Under the pieces are notes generated by a model. It searched no databases and had not been told where the DNA came from. It saw only the letters and a program-made list of their open reading frames with translations. This document shows, one piece after another, positions 7,023 to 15,202 of a stretch of DNA of 16,130 nt. The stretch's first letter is position 1. The number at the start of each line of letters is the position of its first letter. Position numbers and translations under genes: made by a program. This DNA is from Bacteroidales bacterium (GTDB lineage Bacteria; Bacteroidota; Bacteroidia; Bacteroidales; Muribaculaceae): the NCBI GenBank assembly GCA_004555955.1, contig SFJG01000045.1:1-16130 (forward strand), given 5' to 3'.

Positions 7023-8966
7023 ATGGAAGAAAACAAAGAAAAGTATAGTGCGAGTAACATTCAGGTACTCGAGGGCTTGGAGGCAGTTCGAAAGCGTCCG
7101 GCGATGTATATCGGCGATACCGGACACAAAGGTTTGCACCATTTGGTGTACGAAGTGGTCGATAACTCAATCGACGAGGCGCTTGCAGGATTTGCCAATC
7201 ACATTGAAGTAACAATCGGCGAAGACAATTCCATCAAAGTTGTCGACAACGGTCGCGGTATTCCGGTTGATAAGCATGCCAAACTGAACAAGTCGGCGCT
7301 CGAGGTCGTAATGACCGTGCTGCACGCCGGCGGTAAGTTCGACAAAGGTTCGTATAAGGTTTCGGGCGGTTTGCACGGCGTTGGTGTGTCGTGTGTCAAC
7401 GCTTTGTCGGAATATTTGCGCGCAGAAGTTCGCCGCGACGGCAAGCTGTATATGCAAGAATATGCCTACGGACATCCGAAAGCGCCTGTGGCAGTCGTTG
7501 GCGAGTCGACCGAATCGGGTACGACGGTGATTTTCAAGCCGGACAAAACGATATTTACCGAAACTACCGTCTACGACTTCGACACGTTGGCAAATCGTCT
7601 GCGCGACTTGGCATATCTGAATGCCGGAATCCGTTTGACGCTTACCGATGAGCGCGTCAAAGACGAGCAGGGCAATCCCAAACGGGAAGTGTTCTACTCT
7701 GAAGAGGGCTTGAAAGAGTTTGTTCGCTACATCGACCAAACCAAAGAGCAACTTATCGACGATATTATCTACATCAACACGGAGCGCCAGGGCATACCCG
7801 TGGAGGTTGCATTCACCTACAATACATCGTTCAACGAAACCATTCTTTCGTTTGTCAACAACATCAACACCATAGAAGGCGGAACACACTTGACGGGCTT
7901 CCGTCGCGGCTTGACGTTTACGCTCAAGAAATATGCCGAAGACTCGAAGATGCTCGAAAAGGTAAAAATCGACATCTCCAGCGACGACTTCCGCGAAGGA
8001 CTTACTGCAGTGGTTTCGGTGAAGGTGCTCGAGCCGCAGTTTGAGGGTCAGACAAAGACGAAACTCGGCAACAACGAGGTTATCGGTGCCGTACAAACCG
8101 CCGTCAGCGAGGCTCTGAAAAACTATCTCGAGGAGCATCCGCGTCAAGCGCGTACTATTGTCGAAAAGATTATTCTTGCCGCTCAAGCACGCCATGCCGC
8201 TTATAACGCGCGTAAGAAGGTGCAATCGGGCTCAACGCTTTCGGGCGGTCTGCCCGGCAAACTCGCCGCTTGCTCGTCGCGCAAACCTGAAGAATGTGAA
8301 CTCTTCCTCGTCGAGGGTGACTCGGCAGGTGGTTCGGCAAAGAAAGGTCGCGACCGCAAATTCCAAGCAATTTTGCCGTTGCGCGGTAAGATTCTTAACG
8401 TCGAGAAGGCTATGGAACACAAGGTGTTCGACAGCGAAGAAATTACCAATATCTTTAAGGCTTTGGGCGTGACAATCGGTACGGAAGAAGATAGCAAGGC
8501 TGTGAATATCAGCAAACTGCGCTACCACAAGATTATCATCATGACCGATGCCGACGTCGACGGCGCTCACATAGCAACCCTGCTCATGACACTCTTCTTC
8601 CGCCGTATGCGTGCTGTTATCGAAGACGGCTACCTCTATCTGGCAACGCCGCCGCTCTACCGCTGCAGCAAAGGCGAAACGTCGAGATATTGCTGGACCG
8701 ACGAGCAACTCCAAGAATTTATCGACACCTATGGCAAGGGCGAAGAGAAGCAAGTCAAGGTGCAACGATATAAAGGTCTTGGTGAGATGAATGCCGACCA
8801 ACTTTGGGACACTACGATGGACCCGTCGACGCGTTTGCTCAAGCAAGTAACTATCGAAGACGTTGTCAAAGCCGACCGTGTATTCTCTATGCTTATGGGC
8901 GAAGACGTCGGTCCGCGCCGCGACTTCATTGAACAAAATGCTCATTATGCCGTTATTGACGCATAA
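7023..8966 (+). CDS. gyrB: DNA gyrase subunit B
   Basis: GyrB supplies the ATPase and part of the cleavage core of DNA gyrase (GyrA2B2), which introduces negative supercoils. In order: GHKL ATPase with YEVVDNSIDEAL (Glu44 and Asn48 correspond to E. coli Glu42 and Asn46), VVDNGRGIPVD and GGLHGVGVSCVNALS; transducer domain with the conserved QTKTKLGN; TOPRIM domain with FLVEGDSAGGSAKKGRDR (Glu431) and MTDADVDGAHI (Asp509, Asp511, Asp513); and the C-terminal QRYKGLGEMNADQLW...EDVGPRRDFIEQNA. At 647 residues it lacks the ~165-residue insertion of E. coli GyrB. That is the common short form, not a truncation. ParE is the main alternative, but the sequence reads as GyrB throughout. It has its own promoter and a terminator at 8979-9013. 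Confidence 0.97.
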   Translation: MEENKEKYSASNIQVLEGLEAVRKRPAMYIGDTGHKGLHHLVYEVVDNSIDEALAGFANHIEVTIGEDNSIKVVDNGRGIPVDKHAKLNKSALEVVMTVLHAGGKFDKGSYKVSGGLHGVGVSCVNALSEYLRAEVRRDGKLYMQEYAYGHPKAPVAVVGESTESGTTVIFKPDKTIFTETTVYDFDTLANRLRDLAYLNAGIRLTLTDERVKDEQGNPKREVFYSEEGLKEFVRYIDQTKEQLIDDIIYINTERQGIPVEVAFTYNTSFNETILSFVNNINTIEGGTHLTGFRRGLTFTLKKYAEDSKMLEKVKIDISSDDFREGLTAVVSVKVLEPQFEGQTKTKLGNNEVIGAVQTAVSEALKNYLEEHPRQARTIVEKIILAAQARHAAYNARKKVQSGSTLSGGLPGKLAACSSRKPEECELFLVEGDSAGGSAKKGRDRKFQAILPLRGKILNVEKAMEHKVFDSEEITNIFKALGVTIGTEEDSKAVNISKLRYHKIIIMTDADVDGAHIATLLMTLFFRRMRAVIEDGYLYLATPPLYRCSKGETSRYCWTDEQLQEFIDTYGKGEEKQVKVQRYKGLGEMNADQLWDTTMDPSTRLLKQVTIEDVVKADRVFSMLMGEDVGPRRDFIEQNAHYAVIDA

Positions 8967-8978
8967 CATAAATAACGT

Positions 8979-9013
8979 CGGTAGGGTAGCGCCGCTACTC
9001 TGCCGATTCTTTT
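8979..9013 (+). terminator. Rho-independent terminator after gyrB
   Basis: A 12-bp stem (8979-8990 with 8994-9005, two G-U pairs) closes a 3-base loop and is followed by ATTCTTTT. It starts 13 bases after the gyrB stop and 72 bases before gpmI. No TAnnTTTG match is found between it and gpmI, so gpmI may depend on readthrough or on a weaker promoter. Confidence 0.8.
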
Positions 9014-9050
9014 AATAATCATTAAGCAAATAACTAAAAACGCAAATATT

Positions 9051-10562
9051 ATGGGTAAAAAAGCATTGTTAATGATTTTGGACGGTTGGGGAATCGGCAA
9101 CCATTCCAAATCGGACGTCATCTTTACGACACCGACTCCTTATTGGGATTATCTCTTGAAAGAGTATCCGCATTCGGAACTGCAAGCGAGCGGCGAAAAC
9201 GTTGGTCTTCCCGACGGTCAAATGGGTAACTCCGAGGTGGGACACCTTAACATCGGCGCCGGACGCATTGTATATCAAGACTTGGTGAAAATCAACAAAT
9301 CGGTGGCTGATAAATCGATTCTCAACAATAAAGAAATCGTTTCGGCATTCACCTATGCCAAGGAGAACGGCAAAGCTATCCACTTTATGGGACTTACCAG
9401 CAACGGTGGTGTCCACAGTTCGCTCGAGCATCTCTTTGCACTTTGCGACATTGCCAAACATTACGGCTTGGAGCGCGTCTATCTGCACTGCTTTATGGAC
9501 GGTCGCGACACCGACCCGAGAAGCGGTCTCGGCTTTATTCGCCAAGTGGAAGACCACTGCAAGAAGTCGACCGGCGTTATCGCTTCAATCGTTGGTCGCT
9601 TCTACGCTATGGACCGCGACAAACGTTGGGAACGCGTAAAAGAGGCTTACGACTTGCTCGTTGAGGGTAAGGGCGTGCAAGCAACCGACATGGTTCAGGC
9701 TATGCAAGACTCCTACGATGCCGACGTGACCGACGAATTTGTTAAGCCTATCAACAATTCAACAGTCGACGGAACTATCAAGGAAGGCGATGCCGTTATC
9801 TTCTTCAACTATCGTAACGACCGCGCTAAAGAGCTTACTATCGCTCTCACTCAGCAAGATATGCCGGAAGCGGGTATGCACACCATCCCCGGCTTGCAAT
9901 ACTACTGCATGACGCCCTACGATGCATCGTTCAAGGGTGTTCACATCCTTTTCGACAAGGAAAACGTGCGCGACACGCTTGGCGAATATCTTTCGTCAAA
10001 CGGCAAAACACAACTTCACATCGCCGAAACCGAAAAGTATGCCCACGTGACATTCTTCTTCAACGGCGGCCGCGAAACGCCTTTCGACAACGAAGAACGC
10101 ATCCTCGTGCCTTCTCCGAAGGTGGCTACCTACGACCTTAAGCCCGAAATGAGCGCTTACGAGGTGAAAGACAAACTCGTCGACGCTATCGCTTCGGAAA
10201 AATACGACTTCATCGTGGTTAACTACGCCAACGGTGATATGGTAGGTCATACCGGTATCTATGAGGCTATCGAGAAAGCGGTGACGGCAATCGACAACTG
10301 CGTGAAAGATACCGTAGAGGCTGCCAAGGCACACGACTATGAGGTGATTATTATTGCCGACCACGGTAATGCCGACAACGCTCTCAACAGCGACGGTACG
10401 CCCAACACGGCTCACTCGCTCAATCCGGTGCCTTGTGTTTACGTTACCGCCAACAAGCAAGCAACTGTTGCCGACGGAATCCTCGCCGACGTTGCTCCTA
10501 CTATCTTGAAGATTATGGGTATGCCGCAACCGGCAGATATGACAGGTAAAGCTTTGATTTAG
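9051..10562 (+). CDS. gpmI: 2,3-bisphosphoglycerate-independent phosphoglycerate mutase
   Basis: GpmI interconverts 3-phosphoglycerate and 2-phosphoglycerate in glycolysis and gluconeogenesis, using a phosphoserine intermediate and two Mn ions. At 503 residues the length is slightly under that of the best-studied homologues (~510). The phosphatase domain holds Asp11 (LMILDGWG), the nucleophile Ser61 in QMGNSEVGHLNIGAG, Asp396 and His400 (NGDMVGHTG), Asp437 and His438 (IIADHGNADN) and His455 (NTAHSLNPVP), which is the full metal set. The transferase domain lies in between (~75-310) with GGVHS, DGRDTDP and RFYAMDRDKRWERV. The start MGKKALLMILDGWG is at the expected place. It follows gyrB on the same strand, with a terminator between them and its own strong terminator after the stop. 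Confidence 0.97.
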   Translation: MGKKALLMILDGWGIGNHSKSDVIFTTPTPYWDYLLKEYPHSELQASGENVGLPDGQMGNSEVGHLNIGAGRIVYQDLVKINKSVADKSILNNKEIVSAFTYAKENGKAIHFMGLTSNGGVHSSLEHLFALCDIAKHYGLERVYLHCFMDGRDTDPRSGLGFIRQVEDHCKKSTGVIASIVGRFYAMDRDKRWERVKEAYDLLVEGKGVQATDMVQAMQDSYDADVTDEFVKPINNSTVDGTIKEGDAVIFFNYRNDRAKELTIALTQQDMPEAGMHTIPGLQYYCMTPYDASFKGVHILFDKENVRDTLGEYLSSNGKTQLHIAETEKYAHVTFFFNGGRETPFDNEERILVPSPKVATYDLKPEMSAYEVKDKLVDAIASEKYDFIVVNYANGDMVGHTGIYEAIEKAVTAIDNCVKDTVEAAKAHDYEVIIIADHGNADNALNSDGTPNTAHSLNPVPCVYVTANKQATVADGILADVAPTILKIMGMPQPADMTGKALI

Positions 10563-10587
10563 GAATTGTTTCTATGCAATAAAACCG

Positions 10588-10622
10588 ACGGCGTGGAGGT
10601 CTGCTGACTTCCGCGCCGTTTT
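10588..10622 (+). terminator. Rho-independent terminator after gpmI
   Basis: A 14-bp stem (10588-10601 with 10606-10619, two G-U pairs) closes the TGCT loop and runs into TTTT, 25 bases after the gpmI stop. Confidence 0.9.
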
Positions 10623-10633
10623 GCGTTAAGGAA

Positions 10634-10655
10634 CGCGCTCTTAGTGTAGAGCGCG
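10634..10655. other. Perfect 8-bp inverted repeat between two terminators
   Basis: CGCGCTCT (10634-10641) and AGAGCGCG (10648-10655) form a GC-rich stem with a 6-base loop. Neither strand has a T-run after it, so it is not a standard intrinsic terminator. It lies in the 176-base gap between the convergent gpmI and NagB-like/PIG-L genes. Confidence 0.6.
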
Positions 10656-10660
10656 GAGAT

Positions 10661-10695
10661 AAAAAAATCCGACTAATCTCTCGATCCGTCGGACT
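10661..10695 (-). terminator. Terminator for the NagB-like/PIG-L fusion gene
   Basis: Read on the minus strand, AGTCCGAC (10695-10688) pairs with GTCGGATT (10673-10666; one G-U pair) around a 14-base loop. The T-run TTTTTTT at 10667-10661 follows, overlapping the last pair. It lies 43 bases beyond the stop of the minus-strand gene. Confidence 0.75.
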
Positions 10696-10738
10696 CCTTA
10701 ACCTATGATTCACTTATTTGTTGTTGTTGCTTGCTAAA

Positions 10739-12724
10739 TTATCTTATGGGATGATATTCAACAAACGCTTCGATAGCCTCGTATGAAGCAAGACCGAGAC
10801 TGCTGTAGAGTTGCGCAGTAGCGCGGTTGCGGTCTTCGGCGCGTTGCCAGAATAGACGGTCATCGTCGCCCAAGAAGGGGGCGTTTTCCATCTGCGACTG
10901 GTGTTTGAGGATAGTGTTGCGTTTGAAACGTAGCTGCTCGGGGCTCATCGGGACTGCCATTTCGATGTGGTCGATTTCCCATTCAGCCCAAGCGCCGCGA
11001 TACATCCAAATGCGGCAATCGTTGATAAACTCGGCTTTCTCTTCGATGAGTTCGTCGATAGCGGCAAAGACTGCGTCGGTGCACACTTTGTGAGTTCCGT
11101 GCGGGTCAGCCAAGTCGCCAGCCACGAATATTTCGTGCGGTTTAACCGATTCGATGAGGTCTTTAACGATTTTAACGTCGCGTTCTTCGAGGTCGCCTTT
11201 CTTGATTGCTCCGGTTTCGTAGAACGGGAGGTCAAGGTGGTGTACGTTCTCGGGCTTAACACCCATAAAGTTGCAAGCCGTACGAGCCTCTGCGCGGCGG
11301 ATGCGTCCTTTGAGGAAGCGGAGGTCTTCGATGTCGATGTCGCCGGGTTTCTTTGTTGCCAGGAAGTCTTTGATTTCTTGGCTCTTTTGACGGTATGTCT
11401 CTGTGTCAAGTCCATAGCGCTCAGCGATAAGGTCGTTGACCATAATATAACGGAACATATCTTCGTCGCCTACGGCGATGTTACCCGATGTTTCGTAAGC
11501 CACGTGCACGTCGTGGTGCTGGTCGACGAGGCGTTTGAGCGTGCCGCCCATCGAAATTACGTCGTCGTCGGGGTGCGGGCTGAACACGATGACGCGCTTG
11601 GGGTAAGGCTTTGCGCGTTCGGGACGGTAGGTGTCGTCGGCATCGGGCTTGCCGCCGGGCCAGCCGGTGATGGTGTGTTGGATGTCGTTGAACACCTTGA
11701 TGTTTACGTCGTATGCCGAGCCGTAGAGTGCAACGAGTTCGTTGAGCCCGTGGTCGTTAAAGTCTTTGTTGGTAAGTTTGAGGATTGGTTTGCCTGTTTC
11801 GTGGCATAGCCAAGCGATGGCGCGACGAATCAGCTTGTTGTTCCATTCGCAAGAGGTTACCAACCAAGGGTGGTTGATGCGAGTGAGTTTCTCGGCAGCT
11901 GAAAGGTCGAGAACCACTTCTGCGTTGCGGTGCGATTGGAGGAACGATGCCGGCACGGCTTCGCCCATTTGCCCTTCGACGGTGGCTGCTACGACTTTCG
12001 ACATTGTTTCGCCCCACGACATACAGATGATGCGTTTTGCGCTGAGGATGTTCGAGATGCCGAGGGTGATTGCTGTCGTCGGTGCAACTTCTACGTTGTA
12101 GTAGCTGCTCATTGCGCGGCGTGTCTGGCTGCTGATGAACGACAAGCGGCAACCTGATGATTGTTGCGAGCCCGGCTCGTTGAAAGCGATGTTGCCGGAT
12201 GCGCCGATTTCGCAGATGGCAAGGTCAAGCCCTCCGGCTGCGTCGATGTCGGCTTCGTAGGCTTTGCAAGCCTCATAGATGTCGGTGTGAGGCGTGTCAA
12301 CGTTGAACGTGTGGACGTTCTCGGGCTTTACGTTTGTTTGGCTGATAAATATCTTCTGCAGACGGTCGATTGTCTTCGGTTGTCCGTCGGCTGAGGGGTA
12401 GAAGTCGGCAATGTTGAATATTACAAGGTTGTCGAACGTTACTTTTCCTGCTTTGTAGAGCGATATCAGTTCTGTGTAGACGGGAATCACTGCATTGCCT
12501 GCGCCGAGTGCAACTACGCATTTTCCTTTTAAGTCAACCGACTTGCGTATCGTTTTCGCCACTTCATCTGCGATGTGCGCGGCGCCTTCGTCGGCTGTTT
12601 CGAAAATGCTTGTGTACACTTTTTCTTCACGGCATAATGCTGCAAATTCCAATTTGTTCTCCGGAGCGTAGTATTTCTTCGGAACTTGGTCTAGTTTGAT
12701 TTGTGAACTTAAGTTATTTTTCAT
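10739..12724 (-). CDS. NagB-like (catalytically altered) / PIG-L deacetylase fusion
   Basis: This 661-residue protein has two domains. Residues ~40-350 align with glucosamine-6-phosphate deaminase, but the catalytic residues of NagB are changed: NMDEY is NIADF here (Asp72 to Ala106), and PDGHIAFNEPG is ASGNIAFNEPG (Asp141 to Ser176, His143 to Asn178). Only Glu183 is kept. Residues ~375-640 form a PIG-L/LmbE zinc deacetylase with FSPHPDDDVISMGG (His384, Asp386, Asp387) and ADPHGTHKV (His545 as third zinc ligand), so this half should be active. PIG-L enzymes remove N-acetyl groups from sugars or sugar conjugates. The same architecture is known in Bacteroides, where it is listed as a putative deaminase-like protein (BT_0258, from memory). 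It is divergent from a complete nagB, which suggests a role in amino sugar metabolism; the substrate is unknown. AAAGGA (12738-12733), 8 bases before the ATG, is a rare good Shine-Dalgarno here. Confidence 0.9.
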   Translation of the reverse strand: MKNNLSSQIKLDQVPKKYYAPENKLEFAALCREEKVYTSIFETADEGAAHIADEVAKTIRKSVDLKGKCVVALGAGNAVIPVYTELISLYKAGKVTFDNLVIFNIADFYPSADGQPKTIDRLQKIFISQTNVKPENVHTFNVDTPHTDIYEACKAYEADIDAAGGLDLAICEIGASGNIAFNEPGSQQSSGCRLSFISSQTRRAMSSYYNVEVAPTTAITLGISNILSAKRIICMSWGETMSKVVAATVEGQMGEAVPASFLQSHRNAEVVLDLSAAEKLTRINHPWLVTSCEWNNKLIRRAIAWLCHETGKPILKLTNKDFNDHGLNELVALYGSAYDVNIKVFNDIQHTITGWPGGKPDADDTYRPERAKPYPKRVIVFSPHPDDDVISMGGTLKRLVDQHHDVHVAYETSGNIAVGDEDMFRYIMVNDLIAERYGLDTETYRQKSQEIKDFLATKKPGDIDIEDLRFLKGRIRRAEARTACNFMGVKPENVHHLDLPFYETGAIKKGDLEERDVKIVKDLIESVKPHEIFVAGDLADPHGTHKVCTDAVFAAIDELIEEKAEFINDCRIWMYRGAWAEWEIDHIEMAVPMSPEQLRFKRNTILKHQSQMENAPFLGDDDRLFWQRAEDRNRATAQLYSSLGLASYEAIEAFVEYHPIR

Positions 12725-12732
12725 CTTGCAAA

Positions 12733-12738
12733 TCCTTT
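12733..12738 (-). promoter_or_regulatory. Shine-Dalgarno site of the fusion gene
   Basis: On the minus strand AAAGGA ends 8 bases before the ATG at 12724. The neighbouring genes have no such site, so it supports this start. Confidence 0.55.
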
Positions 12739-12746
12739 AGGATATA

Positions 12747-12754
12747 CAAAGGTA
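12747..12754 (-). promoter_or_regulatory. Proximal -7 element for the fusion gene
   Basis: Minus strand TACCTTTG, an exact TAnnTTTG, 22 bases before the ATG. The -33 region at the right spacing reads GTTTTAG, a weak match. A second TACCTTTG lies further upstream. Confidence 0.45.
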
Positions 12755-12840
12755 TAGTTAATTTATTATCACTAAAACGCTTTTAACAGAATTTTAGTAT
12801 TAATATCTTTTTTTATTGCTATAATGGTCTATTTTCACGA

Positions 12841-12872
12841 CAAAGGTACAATAATATTTCCGAAAATCCAAA
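12841..12872 (-). promoter_or_regulatory. Distal promoter for the fusion gene
   Basis: Minus strand TTTG (12872-12869), a 20-base spacer, then TACCTTTG (12848-12841). This is the best-formed promoter of the divergent region and would give a leader of roughly 110 bases. It lies next to the nagB promoter on the other strand. Confidence 0.6.
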
Positions 12873-12881
12873 TTTTATGTT

Positions 12882-12889
12882 TAATTTTG
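12882..12889 (+). promoter_or_regulatory. -7 element for nagB
   Basis: TAATTTTG matches TAnnTTTG and lies 25 bases before the nagB ATG. TTTC at 12857-12860, 21 bases upstream, is an imperfect -33 candidate. It is 10 bases from the minus-strand -33 at 12869-12872, so the two divergent polymerases would compete. Confidence 0.55.
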
Positions 12890-12914
12890 CGGTATCAATC
12901 AAACATACAAAACC

Positions 12915-13724
12915 ATGCGTTTAATAATTGAACCTGACTATGAAAAAGTGTCGCAATGGGCAGCGAACTATGTAGCAAAGAGAATCAACGAAGCCCAACC
13001 AACTGCGGAAAAACCCTTTGTGCTCGGATGCCCGACGGGAAGCTCTCCTCTTGGTATGTATAAAAAACTCATCGAGCTCAATCGTGCCGGTAAGGTTAGT
13101 TTTGAAAATGTTGTGACTTTCAACATGGACGAATACTGCGGCTTGCCCGAAGAACACCCGGAAAGTTATCACTCGTTTATGTGGAACAACTTTTTCAGCC
13201 ACATTAATATAAAGAAAGAGAACGTTAACATTCTCAACGGCAATGCTCCCGACCCGATTGCCGAATGCGAGCGTTACGAAGCAAAGATTGCATCGTACGG
13301 TGGCATCGACTTGTTCCTCGGCGGCGTTGGACCCGACGGTCATATTGCCTTCAACGAGCCGGGCTCGTCGTTGACTTCCAAGACTCGTATGAAGACGCTT
13401 ACGCTCGACACCAAGATTGCCAACTCGCGCTTCTTCGACGGCGATATCACTAAGGTGCCCGAAACTGCGCTCACTGTCGGCGTGGGTACGGTGATGGCTG
13501 CCAAAAGTGTCCTCATTATCGTAAACGGCTATAACAAGGCTCGCGCACTCCAACAAGGCGTTGAGGGTGCCGTGTCGCAGATGTGGACTATCACCGCTTT
13601 GCAGATGCACCGTCAGGCTATTATCGTTGCCGACGAGGCTGCTACGATGGAACTTAAAGTCGGCACTTATCGCTACTTTAAAGATATCGAGGGAAAGAAT
13701 CTCAATCCGGATACTTTACTTTAA
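12915..13724 (+). CDS. nagB: Glucosamine-6-phosphate deaminase
   Basis: NagB converts glucosamine-6-phosphate to fructose-6-phosphate and ammonia, feeding GlcNAc, chitin or mucin amino sugars into glycolysis in the cytoplasm. The 269-residue length and numbering match E. coli NagB closely: Asp72 in TFNMDEYCGLP, Asp141 and His143 in GVGPDGHIAFNEPGS, and Glu148 are all present. PTGSSPLGMYKKL (40-52) is the phosphate-binding loop. The N-terminus MRLIIEPDYEKVSQWAANYV fixes the start. It is divergent from the NagB-like/PIG-L fusion, so the genome region pairs an active and an inactive version of the same fold. nagA is not in the window. Ammonia released by this enzyme and the Amt gene next door may be only a coincidence of position. 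Confidence 0.97.
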   Translation: MRLIIEPDYEKVSQWAANYVAKRINEAQPTAEKPFVLGCPTGSSPLGMYKKLIELNRAGKVSFENVVTFNMDEYCGLPEEHPESYHSFMWNNFFSHINIKKENVNILNGNAPDPIAECERYEAKIASYGGIDLFLGGVGPDGHIAFNEPGSSLTSKTRMKTLTLDTKIANSRFFDGDITKVPETALTVGVGTVMAAKSVLIIVNGYNKARALQQGVEGAVSQMWTITALQMHRQAIIVADEAATMELKVGTYRYFKDIEGKNLNPDTLL

Positions 13725-13741
13725 TTGTTTTAATTTATAAG

Positions 13742-13783
13742 AAAAAAGGGCGGACCCGCTCGGCACTCTTGCCGCGGGTCCGC
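13742..13783. terminator. Terminator between nagB and amt (mainly minus strand)
   Basis: A perfect 10-bp GC-rich stem pairs 13750-13759 with 13774-13783, and GGC/GCC pairs can extend it inside the loop. On the minus strand it is followed by CC and TTTTTT (13747-13742), a good terminator for amt. On the + strand it is 25 bases after the nagB stop but is followed by CGATTGTTG, a weaker tail. Confidence 0.85.
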
Positions 13784-13822
13784 TCGATTGTTGAATATGA
13801 AAGCATTATAGTGCTTTTCCGT

Positions 13823-15124
13823 TTAGTTGTCAGCCATCACGCCGTAGTGCTCGTCGTGCTGACTGATGTCGAGGCCTATAGCCTCGCTGCGTGCCGATAC
13901 ACGCATGGGTATCATCTTATTGGTAAGCCAGTAAAGCGCATAACTTACCAGGAACGTATATACGCCGACTGCAACCACTGCTGCAAGGTGGATGAGGAAT
14001 ACGTCGACGTTGCCTACCACCAAGCCGTTGACAAAGATTCCCGTTAGGATTGTACCGAATATACCGCCGACGCCGTGGGTGGGAAATACGTCGAGTGCGT
14101 CGTCGACAGTTGTTTTGTTTTTCCAATAGACTGCGATGTTGCAAATTATCGTAGTGGTCAATGCGATAAATATGCTTTGTCCGACGGTGACATAGCCTGC
14201 CGACGGTGTGATTGCAACCAGTCCGACCACAGCACCGATGGCGGCGCCCATTGCCGATGGTTTACGTCCACGAAGGCAGTCGAAGAATATCCATGCCATC
14301 ATTGCCGTTGCCGATGCCGTGTTTGTGTTTAAGAATGCCTTGATGGCGACGCTGTCGGCAGCGAGCGACGAACCGGCATTGAAGCCGAACCAGCCAAGCC
14401 AAAGCATTGCCGCTCCAAGAATAACGAACGGTATGTTGGCGGGGTCGTGGTGGTCTTGCTGCTTGCGGCGTCCCAAGAAAATCGCTCCTGTGAGCGCGGC
14501 TACACCCGATGAGGCGTGCACGACGATACCTCCCGCAAAGTCGACCACTCCGAGTTGGCGCAGAAAGCCGTCGGGATGCCATGTCCAGTGCGCCAACGGG
14601 CAATAGACGAAGATGCAAAACAGTATCATAAACACCAGGTATGCCGAGAATCGTACGCGTTCGGCAAATGAGCCGGTGATGAGCGACGGCGTTATGATGG
14701 CAAACTTCATCTGGAAAAGTGCATAGAGTGCCAACGGTATCGTCGGCGCCAAGTAGGTGTCGACTTTTGCTCCTACATCTTTAAACATAAAGAAAGTCGC
14801 CGGGTTGCCTATAAATCCGCCCACATCTTCGCCGAACGCCAGGCTGAACCCGAACGCCACCCACAACACGCTGATTATGCCCATAGCTATAAAACTCTGC
14901 AGAATTGTCGAGATTACGTTCTTCTGCCCGACCATACCGCCGTAGAAAAACGACAGTCCGGGCGTCATCATCAGTACGAAAATTGTTGCTGTAATCATCC
15001 ATGCAACGTTCGCTGCATCGAAATTGCCGTCTGCTTCCCATAGCCCGGGTTGCTCCGGCATAAATACGCCAATCAAACCTAAAACAATAACGATTGACAT
15101 TAAAATAATCCATCTCTTTTTCAT
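13823..15124 (-). CDS. amt: Ammonium transporter, Amt/Rh family
   Basis: Trimeric inner-membrane channel or transporter for ammonium. The 433-residue protein has an N-terminal hydrophobic segment, then about eleven more membrane spans. Family marks: PGLSFFYGGMVGQKNV (55-70), FAIITPSLITGSFAERVRF (141-159), VDFAGGIVVHASSG with Asp195 and the first pore His203, LWLGWFGFNAGS (241-252), and VFPTHGVGGIFG with the second pore His350. The C-terminus has the usual RSEAIGLDISQHDEHYG segment that contacts a PII protein in regulated members. Most bacterial amt genes are paired with glnK, but no PII gene is adjacent here on either side within the window. It has its own promoter upstream and terminator downstream. 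The exact subgroup is not assigned. Confidence 0.96.
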   Translation of the reverse strand: MKKRWIILMSIVIVLGLIGVFMPEQPGLWEADGNFDAANVAWMITATIFVLMMTPGLSFFYGGMVGQKNVISTILQSFIAMGIISVLWVAFGFSLAFGEDVGGFIGNPATFFMFKDVGAKVDTYLAPTIPLALYALFQMKFAIITPSLITGSFAERVRFSAYLVFMILFCIFVYCPLAHWTWHPDGFLRQLGVVDFAGGIVVHASSGVAALTGAIFLGRRKQQDHHDPANIPFVILGAAMLWLGWFGFNAGSSLAADSVAIKAFLNTNTASATAMMAWIFFDCLRGRKPSAMGAAIGAVVGLVAITPSAGYVTVGQSIFIALTTTIICNIAVYWKNKTTVDDALDVFPTHGVGGIFGTILTGIFVNGLVVGNVDVFLIHLAAVVAVGVYTFLVSYALYWLTNKMIPMRVSARSEAIGLDISQHDEHYGVMADN

Positions 15125-15171
15125 TTGTCTATAAATTTAAGACCTATTCTTTCCTTTTGTTGTTCACACCG

Positions 15172-15202
15172 CAAAATTACAAACAAATTTCCAATTCTGC
15201 AA
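15172..15202 (-). promoter_or_regulatory. Promoter for amt
   Basis: Minus strand TTG (15202-15200), 20-base spacer, TAATTTTG (15179-15172). Leader before the ATG is about 40 bases. A palindrome, TTGAAA-AA-TTTCAA at 15222-15235, sits just upstream of the -33 and could be an activator site. Confidence 0.65.

Noticed and set aside
7167..8225. 352-codon open frame on the - strand
   Set aside because: It is antisense to gyrB, whose ATPase and TOPRIM motifs are unambiguous.
7023..8966. gyrB being truncated because it lacks ~165 residues of E. coli GyrB
   Set aside because: The short form with all catalytic motifs and a normal C-terminus is usual outside Gammaproteobacteria.
10967..11809. 280-codon open frame on the + strand
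   Set aside because: It is antisense to the NagB-like/PIG-L fusion, which has full domain support; the antisense translation shows no family features.
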